A stretch of 64,000 bases of DNA, taken from contig CAUQMS010000012.1 in the NCBI GenBank assembly GCA_963519305.1, positions 62,001 through 126,000 on the forward strand. The letters run 5' to 3'. The stretch is from Ewingella sp963519305 (GTDB lineage: Bacteria; Pseudomonadota; Gammaproteobacteria; Enterobacterales; Enterobacteriaceae). Both the position numbers and the translations under genes were made by a program. The notes beneath the pieces were generated by a model. The model saw only the letters and a list, made by a program, of their open reading frames with translations, was not told where the DNA came from and searched no databases. This document shows, one piece after another, positions 53,644 through 62,046 of the stretch. The stretch's first letter is position 1. Each line of letters starts with the position of its first letter.

Positions 53644-54425
53644 ATTTGCCGCGCCTTGATCTTAATGTTGATAACATTTCAGTGACCTACAATAACGGGC
53701 ACACCGCGATCCGTAACGCCAGATTCCGTCTGCACGGAGGGTCCATTTGCGCGCTGCTCGGCGTTAACGGCAGCGGTAAATCCACGCTGTTTAAAACCAT
53801 TATGGGGATCATCCGTCCGACCCAGGGCTGCGTCACGCTCGACGGGCTGAACGTCGCCAAAGCGTTGAAGCAAAACCTGATTGCCTATGTGCCGCAGTCA
53901 GAAGAGGTAGACTGGAATTTCCCGGTGCTGGTGCGTGACGTCGTGATGATGGGCCGCTACGGCAAGATGTCGTTTCTGCGTATTCCGTCGCAGGAAGATA
54001 AGCGGCAGGTGGCGTCAGCGCTGGCCCGCGTAGGACTTGCGGATCTGGCTCTGCGCCAGATTGGCGAGTTATCCGGCGGGCAGAAAAAACGGGTGTTTCT
54101 GGCCCGTGCGCTGGCACAGCAGGGCCGTGTCATGCTGCTTGATGAACCGTTTACTGGTGTGGACATTAAAACCGAGAACGCCATTATCGACCTGCTGCGC
54201 CAGCTGCGCGAAGAGGGGCATCTGATTCTGGTCTCTACCCATAACATTGCCAGTGTGCCGGAGTTTTGCGACCGCGTGGTGCTCATCAATAAAACCGTGA
54301 TTGCCAGCGGCCCGCTGGAAACCACCTTTACTGCCGGGAATCTTGAGAACACGTTCGGCGGTACGCTGCGCAATATCAGTTATCTGACGCAGGAACGCCC
54401 GGCGCCGCTGAGGCAGGTGCAATGA
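53640..54425 (+). CDS. sitB: Mn/Fe ABC transporter, ATPase
   Basis: 261 residues; Walker A GVNGSGKST, signature LSGGQKKR, Walker B VMLLDEP. Starts at GTG overlapping the sitA stop (GTGA). Drives import through SitC and SitD. Confidence 0.95.
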   Translation: MNLPRLDLNVDNISVTYNNGHTAIRNARFRLHGGSICALLGVNGSGKSTLFKTIMGIIRPTQGCVTLDGLNVAKALKQNLIAYVPQSEEVDWNFPVLVRDVVMMGRYGKMSFLRIPSQEDKRQVASALARVGLADLALRQIGELSGGQKKRVFLARALAQQGRVMLLDEPFTGVDIKTENAIIDLLRQLREEGHLILVSTHNIASVPEFCDRVVLINKTVIASGPLETTFTAGNLENTFGGTLRNISYLTQERPAPLRQVQ

Positions 54426-55282
54426 TCGACCTGCTGCTGGCGCCCTTTCAGTACAACTATATGGTCAAGGCTATCTGGGTCAGCGCGGGGGTTGGCGCGG
54501 TGTGCGCGTTTTTGTCCGCCTATCTGATGCTCAAAGGCTGGTCGCTGATGGGCGATGCGCTTTCGCACTCGGTAGTTCCGGGCGTGGCCGGGGCTTATGC
54601 CCTGGGTTTTCCCTACGCCATTGGTGCGTTCGGCACCGGTATTCTGGCCGCGCTGTCGATGACGCTGTTGCGTCATTACACCAAGCTGCGCGAAGACGCG
54701 ATCATCGGCTTTGTTTTCTCCACGTTCTTTGCCCTCGGGCTGCTGCTGGTGTCGCTTAACCCGACCTCGGTCAACGTGCAGTCGATTCTGTTTGGCAATA
54801 TTTTAGGCATTGATGACGCGGATATTTTGCAGGTACAGATCATCGTGGGTATCTCGCTGCTGGTGCTGTGCGTTATCTGGCGCGATCTTCTGGCGGTGTT
54901 TTTCGATGAAGCCCATGCGCGGTCCGTCGGTCTGTCGCCACTGTGGCTGAAAGTCATTTTCTTCACTATTTTCAGCGCGTGCAGCGTGGCGGCCTTGCAG
55001 ACCGTCGGGGCGATTCTAGTGATCGCGATGGTGATCACTCCCGGCGCGACTGCTTATCTGCTGACTGACCGTTTTTCGCACCTGCTGATCATCTCCGTGG
55101 TTATCGGGGCAGTGACCAGCGCAGCCGGAGCATGGCTGAGTTTTTATCTCGACGGCGCGACCGGCGGCGTGATTGTCTGCCTGCAAACAGCCGTGTTCCT
55201 GCTGGCCTTTCTGTTTGCACCGAAACACGGCTGGCTGGTTAACCATTTTCGGCTCAAAAGCCGCGCAGGGGGCGACGCATGA
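54422..55282 (+). CDS. sitC: Mn/Fe ABC transporter, permease C
   Basis: 286 residues, about eight membrane segments of the ABC-3/ZnuB-MntB family (GWSLMGDALSHSVVPGVA is the shared cytoplasmic coupling motif). Overlaps sitB and sitD by 4 bases each. Confidence 0.95.
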   Translation: MIDLLLAPFQYNYMVKAIWVSAGVGAVCAFLSAYLMLKGWSLMGDALSHSVVPGVAGAYALGFPYAIGAFGTGILAALSMTLLRHYTKLREDAIIGFVFSTFFALGLLLVSLNPTSVNVQSILFGNILGIDDADILQVQIIVGISLLVLCVIWRDLLAVFFDEAHARSVGLSPLWLKVIFFTIFSACSVAALQTVGAILVIAMVITPGATAYLLTDRFSHLLIISVVIGAVTSAAGAWLSFYLDGATGGVIVCLQTAVFLLAFLFAPKHGWLVNHFRLKSRAGGDA

Positions 55283-56127
55283 TGTCGTGGATTGAGCTGC
55301 TGATGGAGCCGATGGGTTTTGCCTTTATGCAACGCGCGCTGCTGACGGCGGCGGCCACCAGCATTGTTTGTGCGATTTTTTCCTGTTTTCTGGTGCTGAA
55401 AGGCTGGTCGCTGATGGGGGATGCTATCTCCCACGCCGTACTGCCCGGCGTGGTGCTGGCTTTTCTGGCCGGGATCCCGCTGGTGATTGGGGCATTCTGC
55501 TCAGGGCTGTTTTGCGCCGTCGCCACCGGTTTCATTAAAGAGCATTGCCGGGTGAAAGAAGATTCGGTAATGGGCATCGTGTTCTCAGGCATGTTTGCCG
55601 GTGGTCTGGTGCTGTTTTCACGGGTGAATACCGAACAGCATCTGAGCCATATACTGTTCGGCAATGTGCTGGGCGTGAGTGACGGCGAAATGTTGCAAAC
55701 GTTGATCATCGCGGCACTGGTCACACTGGCCATCCTCGTGAAGTTCAGGGATCTGGTGCTGTTCTGTTTTGATCCGGTGCAGGCGAAAGTGATCGGGCTG
55801 CCAGTACGCTTTTACCACTATGCTTTACTGTGCCTGCTGGCGCTGACCATTGTCGCCGCGTTGCAGGCAGTGGGTGTGGTGTTAGTGGTCGCGATGCTGA
55901 TAACGCCGGGCATCACGGCGTTTCTGCTGAGTAAAACCCTGCCGAAAATGGTCATGATCGCGGTGACGGCGTCACTGATGGCCGCTGTCAGTGGTACTTT
56001 CATCAGTTTTTATATTGATGCCGCGACCGGCCCGACCATCGTGCTGATTCAGGCGCTCTTCTTCCTGCTGGCGCTGATGGTGCATTTGCTGCGCAGAAAC
56101 CCGCAGCCGGTGGCGGAATTGTCTTAG
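55279..56127 (+). CDS. sitD: Mn/Fe ABC transporter, permease D
   Basis: 282 residues, homologous to SitC (GWSLMGDAISHAVLPGVV motif shared). Forms the heterodimeric channel with SitC. Last gene of the operon. Confidence 0.95.
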   Translation: MMSWIELLMEPMGFAFMQRALLTAAATSIVCAIFSCFLVLKGWSLMGDAISHAVLPGVVLAFLAGIPLVIGAFCSGLFCAVATGFIKEHCRVKEDSVMGIVFSGMFAGGLVLFSRVNTEQHLSHILFGNVLGVSDGEMLQTLIIAALVTLAILVKFRDLVLFCFDPVQAKVIGLPVRFYHYALLCLLALTIVAALQAVGVVLVVAMLITPGITAFLLSKTLPKMVMIAVTASLMAAVSGTFISFYIDAATGPTIVLIQALFFLLALMVHLLRRNPQPVAELS

Positions 56128-56197
56128 CCTTATAAATCAGAAATAGAACGGAACATTGACCATACTCATCGGCACAGACTATGCGAAAGGAGCGACA

Positions 56198-56767
56198 ATG
56201 AATATCAGCAAATCTGACGGCAGCGATGTGCAGGAAATCTTGCAGGTGCTGGGCGAATCCAAAGGGGAAAATCTCACGGCGCAGCAGCGCGCGGAAGAGG
56301 GCTTTACCCAGGGCACGATGGACGAAGCCATGCTGAGAAATTTTCAGGCGGGCAGCGGTGTGTTTGTGAGTAAAGAGCAGGTCGATGGTCATCCGGTGAT
56401 CACAGGTATGGCGATGACGACGCTGGGAAAACTGGCGAAGCATGGTACTGCGCTGGCCGCGTACCATGCCGTTTTGAAGAGCGGGCAGGCCACGGCAGAT
56501 GAAATCTTCCTGTACGGGCCGGTGACTGTGCGTCAGGCATTTCGCGGTAAGGGCATTCTGACCCAGTTACTCATCCATATCTGCCAGGCATTGAAAGTGC
56601 AGTTTCGTCTCGGCGTGGCGTTTGTGGATAAAGAGAATCACAAGTCGCTGTTGATCCATCGTCATTACCCGATGACCGAGCTGGACGGTTTCGCGCTGAA
56701 CGGCCGCAGCTACGCGATTTTCACCTTTGAGCCTGAGCACGTGCTGGCTTTCTACCAGAGCCGCTAA
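56198..56767 (+). CDS. GNAT-family acetyltransferase
   Basis: 189 residues. GPVTVRQAFRGKGILTQLL is a GNAT acetyl-CoA binding segment (R/Q-x-x-G-x-G/I); GVAFVDKENHKSLLIHRHYPM follows. Start at 56198 behind AAGGAG; an upstream ATG has none. It starts 70 bases after sitD and may be co-transcribed. Substrate unknown. Confidence 0.8.
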   Translation: MNISKSDGSDVQEILQVLGESKGENLTAQQRAEEGFTQGTMDEAMLRNFQAGSGVFVSKEQVDGHPVITGMAMTTLGKLAKHGTALAAYHAVLKSGQATADEIFLYGPVTVRQAFRGKGILTQLLIHICQALKVQFRLGVAFVDKENHKSLLIHRHYPMTELDGFALNGRSYAIFTFEPEHVLAFYQSR

Positions 56768-56912
56768 TCACTCCGGCATAGTCGCCAGGCAACTATAGAA
56801 AGCAGAAATGGGTATTTTATTTGCCGGCCATTCCACGGTTAACTGGTTTCAACGAAGAGGAGCGGTAAAACGTTTCTCTTCATGATTTCACTAACACGGG
56901 AGTGTATCCATC

Positions 56913-57116
56913 ATGTCGCAAGAAAAACCGTTCAGGCAGTCAATCTCATTTTGGCAACGCGTCAAACATAAGTGCGCCAGTGCGTTTATCAGCGAACCTT
57001 CACAGGACAGCACGCGCATGATGGAAGCATTAATCCCAACGGGAAGTTTATATGGTATCGAAATGGGCAGTTTTTCAATGGAAAGAATCGACCCGGCCTG
57101 GTATCGCCAGAAATAA
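56913..57116 (+). CDS. Small protein of unknown function (67 aa)
   Basis: Basic N-terminal half (WQRVKHKCASAF), a Met-rich middle (STRMMEALIPTG) and a C-terminus ending DPAWYRQK. No membrane segment is evident. GGGAG lies before the ATG, and a terminator follows at 57257. I do not recognise the family. Confidence 0.6.
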   Translation: MSQEKPFRQSISFWQRVKHKCASAFISEPSQDSTRMMEALIPTGSLYGIEMGSFSMERIDPAWYRQK

Positions 57117-57256
57117 CCATGCCCGTCGCGTAATGCGCATTAGTTATTGGAATGAGCTGTGCGCGTTAAATCGTTCTCCTGGTAGTGCACGTTGTATGCA
57201 GTAGATTGTTCTCTCTGACCTCGTCGTACATGTGATTTTCTCTCTCATTTGTGGAG

Positions 57257-57286
57257 CCCATAACTGCATGCGGTTATGGGTTTTTT
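57257..57286 (+). terminator. Rho-independent terminator
   Basis: CCCATAAC pairs with GTTATGGG, followed by a run of six T. It ends plus-strand transcription from the small gene or from a short RNA in between. Confidence 0.8.
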
Positions 57287-57331
57287 ATTGTCCGTTTCTG
57301 ACGGTACGTAAGCAAAGCACATTATCTGCCA

Positions 57332-57428
57332 GAAAAAGAAAGCCCCGCCAGTCAGGGCAGGGCTAAAATATAATATCGGCCACAGGGTAATAGCCAAGAA
57401 ATGATAATATTTAACGCAACAAGGATAG
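57332..57428 (-). ncRNA. micF: MicF-like small RNA divergent from the porin gene
   Basis: On the minus strand a promoter (TTGCAC at 57461-57456, 18-base spacer, TGTAAT at 57437-57432) is followed by a start near CTATCCTTG, similar to the 5' end of enterobacterial MicF (GCTATC...), then a U-rich body and a terminator stem (about 57364-57340, AGCCCTGCC with GGCGGGGCT) with a U-run. Predicted length is about 97 nt, against 93 for E. coli MicF. It lies divergently upstream of an OmpC-type gene, as micF does. MicF represses ompF translation. Similarity judged by eye. Confidence 0.65.
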
Positions 57429-57702
57429 TAGATTACAGTGATGAATCCATAATCTGTGCAAGAGATTATCACAGGCTATTTCCAAATAATAAATATAAAT
57501 TTTATATAAAGCCCTCAGGTAATATAATCCTGTCAAATTAAAATTAATCACGGAAATAATTAGCAATAAATAATAAATGGAATCATTATAAAATAATTAA
57601 AAACCATTGAACTAAATGGATATGATAAACGCGAAGGATAAGCATATATTATATTTATATATAAAACAAAATCATTCATATTAATGATAAGGGAATATGA
57701 GA

Positions 57703-58833
57703 ATGAAATTAAAAGCATTGGCGTTAATCATTCCAGCTTTGCTGGTAGCAGGCGCAGCGCAGTCAGCGGAAGTGTATAATAAAGACGGCAATAAACTGGA
57801 TTTATACGGCAAAGTTGATGGTCTTCACTATTTCTCAGATGACTCTTCAAAAGACGGCGACCAGAGCTATGTGCGTGTCGGCTTTAAAGGCGAAACGCAG
57901 ATCAATGACCAACTGACCGGCTATGGTCAGTGGGAATACAACGTTCAGGCGAACCACGCAGAAGGCGACGGCTCTTCTGGCAACGCAACCCGTCTGGGTT
58001 TCGCGGGTCTGAAATTTGGTGAATACGGTTCATTCGACTACGGCCGTAACTATGGCGTTGTGTATGACGTTGAATCCTGGACCGATATGCTGCCAGAGTT
58101 CGGTGGCGATACGTATACCACCGCTGACAACTTCATGGTTGGCCGTACCAACGGCGTTGCGACGTACCGTAACAACGGTTTCTTCGGTCTGGCTGAAGGT
58201 CTGAACTTTGCCCTGCAATATCAGGGTGCAAACGACGGCAATATCAGTGGTGAAGGGACTAATAACGGTAACCGTAGCATTCGTGCTCAAAACGGTGACG
58301 GTTATGGCATGTCTACCAGTTATGACTTCGGTATGGGCATCAGCGCTTCTGGTGCTTTTGCTTCTTCTGACCGTACGAATGACCAGGTCAACGGAACCAT
58401 TGCTGACGGCGACAAAGCGGAAGTTTGGACTCTAGGCCTGAAATACGATGCAAATAACGTCTATTTAGCAACGATGTATTCTGAAACCCGTAACATGACC
58501 GGTTTCGGCGATTCTGACGCGCTGGTAGCGAATAAAACGCAGAACTTCGAAGTGACGGCGCAATACCAGTTTGATTTCGGTCTGCGCCCTGAGATTTCAT
58601 ACCTCCAATCTAAAGGTAAAGATTTGGGCGTCGATATTGCTAATAATTCAGAATATAACGATAAAGATCTGGTGAAATACGTTTCTGTGGGTACTTCTTA
58701 TTCCTTCAACAAAAACATGTCTACCTATGTTGATTACAAGATCAACTTACTAGATAACGACGACGACTTCTATTCAGCAACAGGTATCTCTACCGATGAT
58801 ATCGTAGCCGTCGGTCTGGTTTATCAGTTCTGA
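57703..58833 (+). CDS. ompC: OmpC/OmpF-family porin
   Basis: 376 residues. The signal peptide ends at S21; the mature N-terminus AEVYNKDGNKLDLYGKVDGL is that of E. coli OmpC. 16-strand barrel pattern, the loop-3 PEFGGDTY motif and the C-terminal F (GLVYQF). Trimeric outer-membrane channel for small hydrophilic solutes and antibiotics. The 5' gap is AT-rich, with the MicF-like RNA, and OmpR sites are expected there but were not resolved. ATG 57703 chosen to match the family over ATG 57697. Confidence 0.93.
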   Translation: MKLKALALIIPALLVAGAAQSAEVYNKDGNKLDLYGKVDGLHYFSDDSSKDGDQSYVRVGFKGETQINDQLTGYGQWEYNVQANHAEGDGSSGNATRLGFAGLKFGEYGSFDYGRNYGVVYDVESWTDMLPEFGGDTYTTADNFMVGRTNGVATYRNNGFFGLAEGLNFALQYQGANDGNISGEGTNNGNRSIRAQNGDGYGMSTSYDFGMGISASGAFASSDRTNDQVNGTIADGDKAEVWTLGLKYDANNVYLATMYSETRNMTGFGDSDALVANKTQNFEVTAQYQFDFGLRPEISYLQSKGKDLGVDIANNSEYNDKDLVKYVSVGTSYSFNKNMSTYVDYKINLLDNDDDFYSATGISTDDIVAVGLVYQF

Positions 58834-58852
58834 TTAGGATTATTTGTATCAG

Positions 58853-58879
58853 GCCCACCTATTTGGTGGGCTTTTTCAT
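58853..58879 (+). terminator. Porin gene terminator
   Basis: GCCCACC pairs with GGTGGGC across a 5-base loop, followed by TTTTTCATTTTT. Confidence 0.85.
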
Positions 58880-58915
58880 TTTTATTTCAGGTGATTTCAA
58901 CGGCATTATTCAGGA

Positions 58916-59464
58916 TTAATTCTGTTCAGAAACCAAAACTGCCTGAGTATTGGCTTCCAGCGCGCGGAAAATATGTTCCTGATCGGCGGGATAGCAAATG
59001 TAATCGCCGGCATTTAGCGTGAAGGGCTCCTCGGTCAGCCCGACCAGCGCCTGCCCCTGCGTAATGATGATATGTTCAACAGAACCCGGTGAATGCGGCT
59101 GGGAAACCCGGTCAGCGCCCGGCTGGGTCATCAGCAGGTATATATCACGCCGCGCACCAGGCGGACAGGTGGCCAGCAATACCGCTTTGTAATTCGCAAG
59201 CTCCGCCACCACCGACGGGCCTTCACCGCGCCGGATCACCTGAGACTGATTGACCTGCTGCTCCATCAGCCGAGCAAAAGGGATATCCAGCGCCACGCAC
59301 AGTGCCCATAGCGTTTCCAGACTCGGATTACCGTTACCGGCTTCGAGCTGTGACAGCGTTGATTTAGCAATGCCTGCACGACGGGCCACTTCAGCCAGAG
59401 ATAAACCGGTACGCTGACGTTCGCGCACCAGTGCTTTGGCAATAATGCTGATTGGTTGAGTCAT
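58916..59464 (-). CDS. XRE-cupin regulator of azlCD
   Basis: 182 residues: an N-terminal XRE helix-turn-helix (LSLAEVARRAGIAKSTLSQLEAG) and a C-terminal cupin domain (EEPFTLNAGDYICYPADQEHIF). Divergent from azlCD, a usual pairing. A perfect 12-base inverted repeat between them is the probable operator. Effector may be an amino acid; not known. Confidence 0.87.
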   Translation of the reverse strand: MTQPISIIAKALVRERQRTGLSLAEVARRAGIAKSTLSQLEAGNGNPSLETLWALCVALDIPFARLMEQQVNQSQVIRRGEGPSVVAELANYKAVLLATCPPGARRDIYLLMTQPGADRVSQPHSPGSVEHIIITQGQALVGLTEEPFTLNAGDYICYPADQEHIFRALEANTQAVLVSEQN

Positions 59465-59485
59465 AAATCACCCTGGTATATTGCT

Positions 59486-59555
59486 ATAACGAACGAACGT
59501 TCGCCTTGTAAATCACAGTTTGTTTGTTCATTATAACAGCCTATTCGTTCGTTAT
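59486..59555. promoter_or_regulatory. Inverted 12-base repeats in the XRE-azlC intergenic region
   Basis: ATAACGAACGAA (59486-59497) and its exact complement TTCGTTCGTTAT (59544-59555), with a related TTTGTTTGTTCATTAT between. Probable binding sites for the XRE-cupin regulator controlling both directions. Confidence 0.65.
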
Positions 59556-59566
59556 GGGATTGATTT

Positions 59567-60235
59567 ATGAAGTTCAGCCGTTTTTCTTCGCTTAATGCGG
59601 ATACGGTGAAAGCCATTTTTCTGGTGTGTCTGGCCGATGGGATCGTCGGTATCTCCTATGGTTCGCTGGCGACGGGCAGCGGGTTTCCACTGTGGGTACC
59701 ACTGACACTCTCCGTGCTGGTGCTGGCCGGTGCCTCCGAATTTTTGTTTATTGGTATTGTCGCAGGTGGCGGCAGTCCGTTTGCAGCGGCTGCCGCAGGG
59801 CTGTTGGTTAACGCACGTCATCTGCCGTTCGGTATCGCGGTCAAGGATCTGGTGGGCCGCAATCCGCTCAGTTTTTTAGGCTGTCACCTCATGAATGATG
59901 AAAGCGTGGTGTTTGGCGTCTCGCAAACCTCGCACAGTCAGCGTAAGGCCGCCTTCTGGCTATGTGGTCTGGGCATTGCGCTCTGCTGGCCGGTGGGAGT
60001 CGTTATCGGGGGGGCAGTGGGGAAATTTATTCCGGACACGCAGGCTATTGGTCTGGACGCCGTATTCCCTGCGATCCTGATTGCACTGATCCTGCCTGCG
60101 CTGAACAATGCCAAAACCATTATCCCGGCTTTTTCCGGAGCGCTGATTGCTCTGGCCGCCGTGCCCTTTGTTCCGGTAGGAATGCCGGTGCTGTTCTCGC
60201 TGTTGGGGTTAATGGTACGGAGGAATAAAGCATGA
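59567..60235 (+). CDS. azlC: AzlC-family branched-chain amino-acid exporter, large subunit
   Basis: 222 residues with about six to eight membrane segments; LADGIVGISYGSLATGSGFPLW and NARHLPFGIAVKDLVG are AzlC-family motifs. With AzlD it exports branched-chain amino acids or analogues. Overlaps azlD by 4 bases. Confidence 0.92.
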   Translation: MKFSRFSSLNADTVKAIFLVCLADGIVGISYGSLATGSGFPLWVPLTLSVLVLAGASEFLFIGIVAGGGSPFAAAAAGLLVNARHLPFGIAVKDLVGRNPLSFLGCHLMNDESVVFGVSQTSHSQRKAAFWLCGLGIALCWPVGVVIGGAVGKFIPDTQAIGLDAVFPAILIALILPALNNAKTIIPAFSGALIALAAVPFVPVGMPVLFSLLGLMVRRNKA

Positions 60236-60555
60236 ATGACCACACTCTGGTGATCGGTGGTATCGCGCTGCTGGCCACGGGAACCTATCTGCTGCGCGTG
60301 GCGGGCTTTAAACTCGGTGCCCGCATGACGTTCACCGAAAATAGCCGCGCGCTGATCGCGGATGCTGCGACCACATTATTGCTGGCCGTTGCGGTGATCG
60401 CCACATTACTGGAAGGGGAACACTTCGCCGGTATGGCACGTCTGGCGGGTATCGCCGTGGCGGCGATTCTGGCATGGCGTAAAGTGCCGCTGATTGTTGT
60501 TATCCTGTCAGCAGCGGCTGTCACGGCGGGTCTGCGCTGGTTGGGTGTGCATTAA
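60232..60555 (+). CDS. azlD: AzlD-family small subunit of the exporter
   Basis: 107 residues, four membrane segments; ATGTYLLRVAGFKLGARM and the short hydrophobic layout match AzlD. Translationally coupled to azlC. Confidence 0.92.
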   Translation: MNDHTLVIGGIALLATGTYLLRVAGFKLGARMTFTENSRALIADAATTLLLAVAVIATLLEGEHFAGMARLAGIAVAAILAWRKVPLIVVILSAAAVTAGLRWLGVH

Positions 60556-60729
60556 ATCCGGCACAAGGTGAAGTGATGGCGTGAGGCAACGTGACGGGGC
60601 GGAATTTTCCCCTTTGCCGGATATAACGGTTTCTATTCAGGTGGAAATAAAACACAATACGGCTCACAAAAATGACATTTTTTCTGTCATGCACACGGCT
60701 TTCACTTCACCAAAAAGTTACCTATTTTC

Positions 60730-61914
60730 ATGCAAACACAACCAGTCTCACGCAAGACCGAATGGCTCCGCGTCATTATGCTTGCCATCGCCGCCTTTAT
60801 TTTTAACACCACGGAGTTCGTTCCGGTCGGTTTACTGTCGGACATCGCCAATAGTTTTTCGATGGAAACCGCGCAGGTCGGGCTGATGCTGACTATCTAC
60901 GCCTGGGTCGTGGCGCTGATGTCGCTGCCGCTGATGTTGCTGACCCGCAATATTGAAAGACGCCGTTTGCTGGCGGTGCTGTTTGTCCTGTTTATCGGCA
61001 GCCATATTCTGTCGGTCATGGCGTGGGACTTTCAGTCGCTGGTGGTGTCGCGTATTGGTATCGCCCTGGCGCATGCTATTTTCTGGTCGATTACCGCATC
61101 GCTTGCCATCCGCGTCGCGCCTGCAGGTAAGAAAACACAGGCGCTGAGTATGCTGGCGACCGGTACGGCGCTGGCGATGGTGCTTGGCCTGCCGCTCGGG
61201 CGCGTGATCGGGCAGTATCTCGGCTGGCGCATAACGTTTGCGATCATCGCGGTGGTTGCGCTTCTCACCCTGCTGTGCCTGATGAAACTGCTGCCTAAAT
61301 TGCCGAGTGAACACAGCGGGTCACTGAGCAGCGTACCAATGCTGTTTAAACGTCCTGCGCTGGTTTGCATGTACGTACTGACCACGCTTATTGTCTCCGC
61401 ACATTATACCGCCTACAGCTATATCGAACCCTTTATGCAAAACGTGGCAGATATGGGCGAAAACTTTACGACCTTCCTGCTGCTGGTGTTCGGCGGTGCG
61501 GGTATTCTTGGCAGCGTGTTGTTCAGCGTGCTGGGGAACCGTTTCCCGTCAGGCTTTTTGGTGGGGGCAATTGCCATCGTGGCACTGAGCATGTTGCTGT
61601 TGCTGGTCGCCGCGACACATTCTGTTAGTATTTCCTTACTGGCCGTTCTGTGGGGTATGGGCATGATGGCAATTGGCTTAGCGATGCAAATTCGCGTGCT
61701 TGCACTGGCACCCGACGCCACGGATGTGGCGATGGCGCTGTTCTCCGGCATCTTTAATCTGGGAATTGGCGCGGGCGCATTGTTTGGCAACCAGGTGAGC
61801 TTACATCTTGGGATGGCGAATGTGGGTTATGTCGGTGGGATTATGGGGTGCGTGGCGCTGGTCTGGTGCATCTTTATTTTCCGCCGCTATCCGCAGTTGC
61901 GGGCTGCGCACTAA
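60730..61914 (+). CDS. sotB: Sugar efflux transporter, MFS
   Basis: 394 residues, 12 membrane segments; FIFNTTEFVPVGLLSDIANSF and RNIERRRLLAVLF are SotB signatures. Exports sugars and other small compounds by proton antiport. Monocistronic; kup follows after 130 bases. Confidence 0.93.
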   Translation: MQTQPVSRKTEWLRVIMLAIAAFIFNTTEFVPVGLLSDIANSFSMETAQVGLMLTIYAWVVALMSLPLMLLTRNIERRRLLAVLFVLFIGSHILSVMAWDFQSLVVSRIGIALAHAIFWSITASLAIRVAPAGKKTQALSMLATGTALAMVLGLPLGRVIGQYLGWRITFAIIAVVALLTLLCLMKLLPKLPSEHSGSLSSVPMLFKRPALVCMYVLTTLIVSAHYTAYSYIEPFMQNVADMGENFTTFLLLVFGGAGILGSVLFSVLGNRFPSGFLVGAIAIVALSMLLLLVAATHSVSISLLAVLWGMGMMAIGLAMQIRVLALAPDATDVAMALFSGIFNLGIGAGALFGNQVSLHLGMANVGYVGGIMGCVALVWCIFIFRRYPQLRAAH

Positions 61915-62046
61915 GTACAGAAAAACGCGACAGAAAGTCCAATTTAACAAAAAATTCACATCAACGGGCGTACCGGCACTGGCCGGTACTATACTGCCAA
62001 GATGCACCGGTTTTCTCCGGCCCACTGACCTTGCGAATCCCCATTT

